From CBDTTM01 sp965363355 (GTDB lineage: Bacteria > Bacillota > Negativicutes > Selenomonadales > Selenomonadaceae): DNA of 6,756 bases. Positions 1 through 4,994 of this stretch are shown here, one piece after another; positions within the stretch are counted from its first letter, which is position 1; the number at the start of each line of letters is the position of its first letter. The position numbers were made by a program, and so were the translations under genes. The notes under the pieces are model-generated. The model worked only from the letters and a program-made list of their open reading frames with translations, was not told where the DNA came from and ran no database searches. The DNA is taken from NCBI GenBank assembly GCA_965363355.1, contig CBDTTM010000139.1, forward strand, positions 1 to 6,756, read 5' to 3'.

Positions 1-342
1 GTTCAAGAATATAATGGTGTTCATATCATCATCTGCAAAGCGGATGCAACCGATATGGACGAACTCAGAAATATAGCAGACATGGCTTGTGATAAGATTG
101 AAGCAGGTGTAGTTGTTTTGGCAGCAGTCAATGATGATAAGGTCAATCTTGTTGTCAAAGCCAGCAAGGAAGCTGTAGGAAAAGGCATTCATGCCGGAAA
201 AATCATAAAAGCTGCAGCACAGGCCGTCGGTGGTGGCGGTGGTGGCCGCCCAGACATGGCACAAGCTGGCGGTAAACAGCCTGAAAAGCTTAAAGAGGCT
301 TTCGTTCAGGCTGAAGAAGTGATTAAATCACAGATAAAATAA
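1..342 (+). CDS. alaS: Alanine--tRNA ligase, C-terminal part (5' end outside window)
   Basis: This is the last 113 residues of alanyl-tRNA synthetase, open from base 1 and ending at TAA 340-342. The enzyme joins alanine to tRNA-Ala in the cytoplasm and clears mischarged Ser and Gly. The visible part is the C-terminal C-Ala/DHHA1 region, which helps bind the tRNA and links the aminoacylation and editing domains. Its hallmark is the glycine-rich stretch GGGGGGRPDMAQAGG (bases 232-276), preceded by a HAGKIIK segment and followed by a short helical tail ending in KSQIK. The aminoacylation and editing domains lie outside the window, so their integrity cannot be judged. An ATG at 55 is in frame but is internal, not a start. 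A strong terminator follows, so alaS probably ends its own transcript. In many Bacillota alaS is the gene before ireB/yrzL, as here. Identification is firm from the glycine-rich motif and the context. Confidence 0.96.
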   Translation, partial: VQEYNGVHIIICKADATDMDELRNIADMACDKIEAGVVVLAAVNDDKVNLVVKASKEAVGKGIHAGKIIKAAAQAVGGGGGGRPDMAQAGGKQPEKLKEAFVQAEEVIKSQIK

Positions 343-360
343 CACATCCGCGAAACGGAG

Positions 361-415
361 TGGAGCGGAGTTGCTGCGATTTTTATTTTTTGCAGCAGCT
401 CTGTTTTATTTTTTT
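361..415 (+). terminator. Intrinsic terminator after alaS
   Basis: GAGTTGCTGC (368-377) pairs with GCAGCAGCTC (392-401) over 10 positions, with one T-G wobble. The stem can be extended outward to 361/408 through mixed Watson-Crick and wobble pairs. The loop is a T-rich 14 bases. The stem runs into a T-rich tract (404-415, ending in seven T). Its place, about 20 bases past the alaS stop, fits a Rho-independent terminator. The unusually T-rich loop is the only odd feature. Confidence 0.8.
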
Positions 416-451
416 GATGGCGAAGGATATCTTTGCTTTTACGCGAATACT

Positions 452-457
452 TATAAT
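452..457 (+). promoter_or_regulatory. Possible -10 box for ireB-ruvX
   Basis: A perfect TATAAT lies downstream of the alaS terminator and 86 bases before the ireB start. No good -35 hexamer is seen at 16-18 bases spacing (the 17-base position reads ATCTTT), and there is no extended -10 TGn. The call rests on the -10 match and on the need for a promoter after the terminator. A start of transcription near 464 would leave a leader of about 80 bases. Confidence 0.45.
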
Positions 458-465
458 AAGGCAAA

Positions 466-519
466 GGGCCTAAAGATAAGGCTCGGCCATAGCAGCAACG
501 AAAATCAGATGATTGCTGC
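466..519 (+). other. Structured leader of ireB: two consecutive hairpins
   Basis: Two stem-loops can be drawn in the untranslated leader. The first is GGGCC (466-470) with GGCTC (480-484), one G-T wobble, around a 9-base A-rich loop. The second is a perfect 7-bp stem, GCAGCAA (492-498) with TTGCTGC (513-519), around 14 bases. The second ends 11 bases before the GGAGGGG ribosome binding site at 531-537. I do not recognise a known riboswitch class: there is no T-box TGGNACCGCG-like core. The T-run after hairpin two is only four bases, so it is not a convincing terminator. It could be an mRNA stability or translation-control element, or chance. Confidence 0.4.
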
Positions 520-543
520 AGTGCTTTTGAGGAGGGGTTAACA

Positions 544-798
544 ATGGCGAATATGGACGAAACGATGATGTTTAAATTTGGCGCAGAAGAGAATGAGGCT
601 GCCAATGTAATCCGTAAAGTCTGTCAAGCAATGGAAGAAAAAGGATACAATCCAATCAATCAGTTGGTAGGATATTTGCTTTCGGGAGATCCAGCCTATG
701 TAACCAGTCATAATGATGCTAGAAGTATGATTCGTAAGCTGGAACGGGATGAATTGCTAGAAGAATTCATTCGGGCTTATCTCGAAAATAATAAATAG
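544..798 (+). CDS. ireB: IreB/ReoM family regulatory phosphoprotein (UPF0297, DUF965)
   Basis: An 84-residue cytoplasmic protein, full length for its family (YrzL in Bacillus subtilis). Enterococcus IreB and Listeria ReoM are substrates of the PASTA-domain Ser/Thr kinase. Unphosphorylated ReoM promotes ClpCP degradation of MurA, so the family tunes peptidoglycan precursor supply and cephalosporin tolerance. Visible signatures are the N-terminal DETMMF with Thr7 in the place of the known phosphorylation site, the core GYNPINQLVGYLLSGDPAY (34-52), and an Arg-rich helix with R60, R64 and R68. The segment before the helix reads VTSHNDAR, where Enterococcus and Listeria have PR in place of TS. Start ATG 544 is chosen because GGAGGGG (531-537) is six bases upstream; the in-frame ATG at 553 would be too far. 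ruvX follows 17 bases later, so the two are probably co-transcribed. The kinase itself is not in the window, so the regulatory role is inferred from the family. Confidence 0.93.
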   Translation: MANMDETMMFKFGAEENEAANVIRKVCQAMEEKGYNPINQLVGYLLSGDPAYVTSHNDARSMIRKLERDELLEEFIRAYLENNK

Positions 799-815
799 AA
801 GATAAGGAAGAATTT

Positions 816-1229
816 ATGCGAGTATTGGCACTGGATGTAGGGGACCGCACAATTGGAATAGCCGCAAGCGATGCGTTGCTGTTTACGGCGCAAGGCGTCG
901 AGACAATACGGAGAACCTTTCTTGAACGCGATTTACAGCGTTTACAGCAGCTTATGCAAGAATATGAGACCGACACGCTGGTCGTCGGTTTTCCAAAGAA
1001 TATGGATGGTTCCCAGGGTGTTCGCTGTGATATTGTCAAAGCTTTTGCTGAGGCGGTGAAGGAACAGATTCCGGGGACGAATATCATTTTTTGGGACGAA
1101 CGCCTGTCGACCGTTGCCGCAGCTAAATCGTTGATTGCAGCTGATGTAAGCCGGGCTAAACGCAAAAAAGTCATTGATAAAATGGCCGCTGTTTTTATTT
1201 TGCAGGGTTATCTTGATAGCTTGAAGTAG
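816..1229 (+). CDS. ruvX: RuvX/YqgF family RNase H-fold nuclease
   Basis: A 137-residue protein of usual length for the YqgF family (YrrK in B. subtilis). Members have a RuvC/RNase H-like fold. They have been described as a putative Holliday junction resolvase and, in E. coli, as a factor for maturing the 5' end of 16S pre-rRNA. The expected acidic residues are present: Asp7 in LALDVGDRTIG, Glu95 in WDERLST and Asp121 in VIDKMAA. The central loop GFPKNMDGS (58-66) matches the family's G-P-NMDGS motif, so the active site appears intact. Start ATG 816 has AAGGAAG at 804-810. The gene follows ireB in the standard alaS - ireB - ruvX - DUF1292 order. No terminator follows it; instead the promoter of the next gene begins six bases after its TAG stop. 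Family assignment is sure, but which nucleic acid it cuts in this organism is not. Confidence 0.95.
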   Translation: MRVLALDVGDRTIGIAASDALLFTAQGVETIRRTFLERDLQRLQQLMQEYETDTLVVGFPKNMDGSQGVRCDIVKAFAEAVKEQIPGTNIIFWDERLSTVAAAKSLIAADVSRAKRKKVIDKMAAVFILQGYLDSLK

Positions 1230-1234
1230 ATGGC

Positions 1235-1263
1235 TTGACAGAAGGTTTTATCTAAGATAAAAT
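1235..1263 (+). promoter_or_regulatory. Near-consensus sigma-A promoter for the DUF1292 gene
   Basis: TTGACA (1235-1240) and TAAAAT (1258-1263) are separated by exactly 17 bases, giving 11 of 12 matches to the housekeeping consensus. It starts six bases after the ruvX stop. Transcription would begin near 1270, giving a leader of about 50 bases. This is the best promoter in the window. An inverted repeat covers its spacer and -10 (see separate entry). Confidence 0.85.
1246..1262 (+). promoter_or_regulatory. Operator-like palindrome over the promoter spacer and -10
   Basis: TTTTATCT (1246-1253), one central A, then AGATAAAA (1255-1262) form a perfect 8-bp inverted repeat. The right arm contains most of the -10 box, so a bound dimeric protein would block RNA polymerase. 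The arms are A/T rich, so a chance origin is possible, and I cannot match it to a named regulator's box (not a clear Fur, PerR or Rex site). Confidence 0.45.
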
Positions 1264-1319
1264 GAAGAAAACCCTTGGGGAGCGGTAGAAATACCCAATA
1301 AAAAGAAGAGGTGATCTGA

Positions 1320-1655
1320 ATGGCAGATGAAAAAGATTTAACAGTAGATGAAGACGAAATGGTCGTTGTTATGACGGATGAAGAAGGCAACGAATTTTAT
1401 TACAGGGAAGAAATGATTATTCCCGTCGGCGACGAAAAATATGCATTGCTCGTAGGCATCCATGACCATGATGACGAACATGAACATTGTGGCTGCGGTT
1501 GCGGCGAAGGGGAAGACGATGAAGATGTTCTTATCGCTAAAATCGTGAAAAACGAACAGGGCGAAGAAGAATATGTCGATCCTACCGATGAAGAATTCGA
1601 AAAAGTCCAGGCAGCATATGATGCCATTATGGATGAAGCCGAAGAAAAAGAATAA
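1320..1655 (+). CDS. DUF1292 (YrzB-like) acidic protein with His/Cys-rich loop
   Basis: A 111-residue, strongly acidic soluble protein of the DUF1292 family. Its function is unknown, but it is widely found after ruvX in Bacillota. The conserved halves are visible: VVVMTDEEGNEFYYR (15-29) with a following strand up to ALLVGI (42-47), and VLIAKIVKNEQGEEEYVDP (70-88) with the FEKVQAAYD tail. Between them sits HDHDDEHEHCGCGCGE (48-63), with four His, three Cys and several acidic residues, which looks like a metal-binding loop. B. subtilis YrzB is shorter and, from memory, lacks this cluster. There is no signal peptide or membrane segment. Start ATG 1320 is supported by GAGGTGAT at 1308-1315. Unlike its neighbours the gene has its own strong promoter and terminator, so it can be expressed independently of ireB-ruvX and mltG. 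Metal binding is inferred from composition only. Confidence 0.9.
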   Translation: MADEKDLTVDEDEMVVVMTDEEGNEFYYREEMIIPVGDEKYALLVGIHDHDDEHEHCGCGCGEGEDDEDVLIAKIVKNEQGEEEYVDPTDEEFEKVQAAYDAIMDEAEEKE

Positions 1656-1671
1656 GAAAATGTATTTTCTG

Positions 1672-1700
1672 AACCGCCATCATCAAAGATGGCGGTTTTT
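1672..1700 (+). terminator. Intrinsic terminator after the DUF1292 gene
   Basis: AACCGCCATC (1672-1681) and GATGGCGGTT (1688-1697) form a perfect 10-bp stem with a six-base loop. The stem runs directly into a T-tract (1696-1700). It lies 16 bases after the stop codon. This is a textbook Rho-independent terminator and separates the gene from the mltG unit. Confidence 0.92.
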
Positions 1701-1715
1701 AATTTGTCCCTTTTG

Positions 1716-1744
1716 TTGTATTTTGCCGAGGTTTTTCGTATAAT
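1716..1744 (+). promoter_or_regulatory. Promoter of the mltG-trmR-trhP-...-efp run
   Basis: TATAAT (1739-1744) is perfect, and TTGTAT (1716-1721) at exactly 17 bases spacing is a weaker -35 that keeps the key TTG. It lies between the preceding terminator and mltG. Transcription would start near 1751, about 30 bases before the mltG start. As no later terminator is visible, it may drive the whole downstream run. Confidence 0.7.
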
Positions 1745-1766
1745 TATAGAATACTTAACGAGGGAT

Positions 1767-1772
1767 AGGAGA
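1767..1772 (+). promoter_or_regulatory. Ribosome binding site deciding the mltG TTG start
   Basis: AGGAGA ends seven bases before TTG 1780, an ideal distance. The nearby ATG at 1772 is in another frame. The next in-frame ATG (codon 57) would remove the membrane anchor. The TTG is therefore the likely start. Confidence 0.8.
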
Positions 1773-1779
1773 TGTTTTT

Positions 1780-2805
1780 TTGTCGGATATACAGGAGAAA
1801 CGACAGATTTCTAAATGGGTGGTTCTAGGCGGATTACTGCTTTTAATTGCGGCGATTTTTACATATGGAAATTTGCAGCATCAACACGCTGTTCAGAGGG
1901 GTTCTGATGAACAGTCGAAAGTATATATACGTATAGCCCCGGGGATGGATGCCGAACGCATTGGCGCGATCTTAAAACAACACGGCGTCATTGATAGCGA
2001 ATACACGTTTCGTTTGATGGCCAAAATCAATGGTTTTGATAGTCGCTTTAAGACTGGGGATTATCAGCTCCATAAACATATGGAAAATAAAGAAGTCTTG
2101 ACGGCTTTGGTCAATGGACAAACCACTACGCTCAAAGTTACTATACCGGAAGGCTATAGCGTCGAGCAGATTGCTAGGACGCTCGAAGAAAAAGGTATCG
2201 TTAAAGCAAAGGATTTTGAGCGGAACGCTGAGGGCTTTAAGTCATATGATTATATGACGACAAACAGTGAGACGAAATACAGAGTGGAAGGATTCTTATT
2301 CCCAGATACGTATGAAATCGCTGGTGATTTTAGCTCAGAAGACATCATGCAGATGATGGTCAAACAGTTTGATACAGAGCTTACCCCAGAAATGCGAGAA
2401 CGTGCTGAGTCGATGGGGCTGAGTATCCGTCAACTTGTCATTTTAGCATCTTTGGTCGAAAAAGAGGCACAGGTCGAAGAAGATCGTCCGATTATTGCAC
2501 AGGTGTTTATCAATCGCTTGAAAAAAGAAATGCCGCTGCAATCTTGTGCAACAATCCAATATATCTTAGGAAACCCGAAGGCGGAACTGTCTATTCAGGA
2601 CACGAAAATCGAGTCGCCGTATAACACTTACCTGCACCGTGGCTTGCCACCAGGTCCGATCGCCAATCCTGGAATTGCATCGATCAAAGCGGTACTTTAT
2701 TCTGAGCCAACCGAGTATCTGTATTTTGTTGCCGACAAAAATGGGAAGCATCATTTCAGCAGAACCTATGAAGAACATTTGGCAACGATCGATCGGGTGA
2801 GCTGA
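1780..2805 (+). CDS. mltG: Endolytic peptidoglycan transglycosylase MltG (YceG-like)
   Basis: A 341-residue membrane-anchored enzyme that cuts nascent glycan strands at the outer face of the membrane and so sets glycan length (YrrL in B. subtilis). After a short basic N-terminus there is one membrane span at about residues 13-29, then a LysM-like domain (roughly 47-125) and the YceG catalytic domain. Catalytic-domain motifs are FLFPDTYE (172-179), ASLVEKEA (223-230) with Glu227 as the probable catalytic residue by analogy with E. coli MltG, and HRGLPPGPIANPG (286-298). The length is normal for the family. The start is TTG 1780. It is first in the run, and its stop TGA overlaps the trmR ATG by one base (TGATG), which suggests translational coupling. 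Family assignment is firm. Partner proteins of the elongation machinery are not in the window. Confidence 0.95.
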   Translation: MSDIQEKRQISKWVVLGGLLLLIAAIFTYGNLQHQHAVQRGSDEQSKVYIRIAPGMDAERIGAILKQHGVIDSEYTFRLMAKINGFDSRFKTGDYQLHKHMENKEVLTALVNGQTTTLKVTIPEGYSVEQIARTLEEKGIVKAKDFERNAEGFKSYDYMTTNSETKYRVEGFLFPDTYEIAGDFSSEDIMQMMVKQFDTELTPEMRERAESMGLSIRQLVILASLVEKEAQVEEDRPIIAQVFINRLKKEMPLQSCATIQYILGNPKAELSIQDTKIESPYNTYLHRGLPPGPIANPGIASIKAVLYSEPTEYLYFVADKNGKHHFSRTYEEHLATIDRVS

Positions 2806-3410
2806 TGGATGAAATATTGAAGGATATGGAAGCCTATGCAAAAAAGGAAAACGTGCCGATTATAAATGAAAATGGAAAAGCTGTTTTGATTGAAATTGCG
2901 GCCGCAAAAAGAGCAAAGCGCATTTTGGAAATAGGTACAGCCATTGGTTACTCTGCTTTGCTATTGGCGAAAAACAGTGCGGAAGATGTTCAGATAACAA
3001 CATTAGAGTTGAGCGATGAACGCGCTGATCAAGCAGAAAAATTCATTGCCGCATCACCTTATAAGAATCAAATAAAATTGCTTCGCGGCGATGCGGCAAT
3101 GAATATGGAAATGCTCGATGGACCATTCGATTTGGTATTTATGGATGCGGCCAAAGGTCAGTATCTCGAATATTTCCGACTGGCTTTGCCGCTATTAGCA
3201 GATGATGCGACAATTATTGCGGATAATGTCTTGTTTCGCGGCTATGTCCGCAGTGAAGAAAAACCGCCCAGGCGATATAAAACAATTGTCAAACGGTTGC
3301 GCGAGTATATAGAAATCGTTGAGCAGCATCCCGAGTTTACAACAAAGATTTATGAAAATGGAGACGGATTAGCAGTTTCCCAGAGGAGAAGAAATGTTAA
3401 AGAAACCTGA
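2805..3410 (+). CDS. trmR: tRNA 5-hydroxyuridine methyltransferase TrmR (YrrM-like, class I SAM O-methyltransferase)
   Basis: A 201-residue cytoplasmic SAM-dependent O-methyltransferase. In B. subtilis the homologue YrrM/TrmR methylates 5-hydroxyuridine to 5-methoxyuridine at tRNA position 34. The SAM-binding motif is EIGTAIGYS (42-50). An acidic residue ends the second strand (Glu68), followed by GDA (95-97). FMDAAKGQY (112-120) and IADNVLFRG (138-146) supply Asp114, Asp140 and Asn141, the usual metal ligands of this O-methyltransferase family. The tail is basic. The ATG overlaps the mltG stop by one base. The 3' end overlaps the next gene by 17 bases, and that gene's GGAG lies inside trmR. 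The placement between mltG and a U32 gene is the same as yrrL-yrrM-yrrN/O in Bacillus, which supports TrmR over a catechol or caffeoyl-CoA methyltransferase of the same fold. Confidence 0.85.
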   Translation: MDEILKDMEAYAKKENVPIINENGKAVLIEIAAAKRAKRILEIGTAIGYSALLLAKNSAEDVQITTLELSDERADQAEKFIAASPYKNQIKLLRGDAAMNMEMLDGPFDLVFMDAAKGQYLEYFRLALPLLADDATIIADNVLFRGYVRSEEKPPRRYKTIVKRLREYIEIVEQHPEFTTKIYENGDGLAVSQRRRNVKET

Positions 3411-4617
3411 ATTATTGGCCCCTGCGGGAAATTTAGAAAAACTCAAGATGGCCCTTTTGTATGGAGCAGATGCGGTTTATCTAGGAGGCAAAGCTTTCGG
3501 TTTGAGAGCTTTTGGTGGAAATTTTGATGAAGAAGAGTTAAAAGAAGGCGTTGCTTTTGCCCATGCGTTGAAGAAGAAAGTATATGTTACGGTCAATATT
3601 TTTCCGCATAATAGTGATTTACCAGCTCTGCCTGCCTACTTGAAGCGTTTGGACGAACTTGGCGTCGATGCGGTTTTAGTCGCTGATATCGGCGTATTCA
3701 TGATGGCTCGCCAAGTAGCTCCGCATTTAGAAGTGCATATCAGTACGCAGGCAAATAATACGAACTGGGCAGCAGTCAATGCCTGGAAAGATCTCGGTGC
3801 AGCTAGAGTTGTTCTGGCTAGGGAAATGTCCTTAGCTGAAATAACGGAGATTCGTGAAAAATGTTCGGTTGAACTTGAAATGTTTGTACATGGTGCAATG
3901 TGTATTTCTTATTCGGGCCGCTGCCTGATGAGCAACTATTTTACGGGCAGAGATGCCAATCGCGGCAGTTGTGCGCAGCCTTGCCGCTGGAAATACAATC
4001 TTGTCGAAGAAAAACGACCGGGAGAATATTTTCCAGTGGAAGAAGACGAGAGAGGCACCTATATATTCAATTCGAAGGATATGTGCTTGTTGCCACATAT
4101 CGGCGAAGTCATCGAAAGTGGTGTTGACAGCCTGAAAATCGAAGGCCGTATGAAGAGCGTACACTATGCAGCAAGTGTCGTTAAGGCGTATCGTGAAGCG
4201 ATCGACAGCTATTGTGAAAATCCCGAAGGTTTTAAAGTACAAGCCTCTTGGGTCGAAGAACTCGAGAAAGTGTCGCATCGTGCCTATACGACAGGTTTTT
4301 ATTTCAATAAGCCGACAGAAGATGATCAAATATATGGGAATTCTTCATATCTGCAGACGTCGGACTTCATTGGGCTGGTCTATTCTTATGATGAAAAAAC
4401 GGGCTATGCTACGGTAGAACAGCGAAACAATATGAAGTGCGGACAAGAAATCGAAGTGTTCCAGCCAGAAGGCAAGGCTTTTCGACAAAAAATCGAGACG
4501 ATGTTCGATGAAGATGAACAGGCAATTGAAACGGCTCCGCACGCACAACAAATCGTTAAAATTAAAATGGATCAGCCGGTTAAACCGTATTCGATTCTCA
4601 GGCGCGATGTTAAGTAA
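3394..4617 (+). CDS. trhP: U32 family protein, probable prephenate-dependent tRNA uridine 5-hydroxylase TrhP
   Basis: A 407-residue 'peptidase U32' family protein. Despite the name, characterised members modify RNA: TrhP (E. coli YegQ; B. subtilis YrrN and YrrO) makes 5-hydroxyuridine at tRNA position 34 using prephenate. The N-terminal barrel begins with ELLAPAGNLEKLKMA (6-20) and GADAVYLGG (24-32). The family signature is EMFVHGAMCISYSGRCLMS (162-180). The four cysteines expected to hold an iron-sulfur cluster are C170, C177, C193 and C197, the last two in RGSCAQPCRW. SLKIEGRMKS (246-255) follows. A separate C-terminal domain starts near residue 310. Size and domain layout fit the longer YrrO/YegQ type. 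ATG 3394 has GAGGAG at 3383-3388 inside trmR, so the 17-base overlap is real. The adjacent trmR would act on its product. The main alternative is an RlhA-type rRNA hydroxylase, but context favours tRNA. Confidence 0.82.
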   Translation: MLKKPELLAPAGNLEKLKMALLYGADAVYLGGKAFGLRAFGGNFDEEELKEGVAFAHALKKKVYVTVNIFPHNSDLPALPAYLKRLDELGVDAVLVADIGVFMMARQVAPHLEVHISTQANNTNWAAVNAWKDLGAARVVLAREMSLAEITEIREKCSVELEMFVHGAMCISYSGRCLMSNYFTGRDANRGSCAQPCRWKYNLVEEKRPGEYFPVEEDERGTYIFNSKDMCLLPHIGEVIESGVDSLKIEGRMKSVHYAASVVKAYREAIDSYCENPEGFKVQASWVEELEKVSHRAYTTGFYFNKPTEDDQIYGNSSYLQTSDFIGLVYSYDEKTGYATVEQRNNMKCGQEIEVFQPEGKAFRQKIETMFDEDEQAIETAPHAQQIVKIKMDQPVKPYSILRRDVK

Positions 4618-4659
4618 CCAAGAGCTTGGATAAAATAATCTTAGACAGGCGGTGTTTCC

Positions 4660-4944
4660 ATGAAACGAGATTGTGTGAGATATGCAGCTGTAGCCTCCGG
4701 ACGAGTGCAAGGTGTTGGTTTTCGCTGCTTTGTGCAAACAAATGCCAAGGAGCTTGGCATCACCGGCTGGGCACGTAATATGGAAGACGGCACGGTGCAT
4801 ATGGAATTGCAAGGAAGCGGTGAGCAGGTTGATGATTTGCTTGCCAAAATCGAAAAAGGCAGTTTCTTTATCAAAGTAGAAGAACTCTCACTTAAGGAAA
4901 TAGCCTTGTGTGATGATGAAACTACTTTTGTGGTGCGCTATTGA
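4660..4944 (+). CDS. acyP: Acylphosphatase
   Basis: A 94-residue protein of normal acylphosphatase size. The enzyme hydrolyses carboxyl-phosphate bonds such as acetyl phosphate or carbamoyl phosphate in the cytoplasm; its physiological substrate in bacteria is not well known. The signature GRVQGVGFR (14-22) forms the phosphate-binding loop with catalytic Arg22. The second catalytic residue, Asn40, lies in GWARNMEDGTV (36-46). The chain ends with VVRY, as is usual. ATG 4660 has AGGCGGTG at 4647-4654. It lies 42 bases after the trhP stop and 50 before aroQ, with no terminator on either side, so it is probably in the same run. It sits at the junction between two gene groups that are apart in Bacillus, and nothing in the context names its substrate. 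Confidence 0.95.
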   Translation: MKRDCVRYAAVASGRVQGVGFRCFVQTNAKELGITGWARNMEDGTVHMELQGSGEQVDDLLAKIEKGSFFIKVEELSLKEIALCDDETTFVVRY

Positions 4945-4994
4945 TTGCGTCCGTTTTTGTTACACTGAAAAATTGATTTTAAAGATGGGCAGGG

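Noticed and set aside
423..434. AAGGATATCTTT near-palindrome downstream of the alaS terminator
   Set aside because: It is short, imperfect, and has no clear relation to a promoter or start site.
343..543. T-box or c-di-GMP riboswitch in the alaS-ireB gap (GGCAAAGGGCC segment looks faintly like part of one)
   Set aside because: The T-box core is absent, and the ordered c-di-GMP motif elements cannot be laid out; only a short stretch is similar.
3832..4329. Long minus-strand open frame (165 codons) opposite trhP
   Set aside because: It is antisense to a gene with clear family motifs, shows no recognisable domain, and is best explained as a shadow frame. The same holds for the other minus-strand frames in the window.
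4618..4629. CCAAG-AG-CTTGG after trhP as a terminator
   Set aside because: The loop would be two bases, the stem five, and no T-run follows; it is too weak to stop transcription.
4608..4636. Possible promoter before the acylphosphatase gene (TAAAAT at 4631-4636)
   Set aside because: The hexamer at 17 bases upstream (TGTTAA) matches the -35 consensus at only two positions.
4957..4985. Possible promoter before aroQ (TTGTTA, 17 bases, TAAAGA)
   Set aside because: The -10 matches the consensus at only three of six positions and the gap is short within a likely operon.
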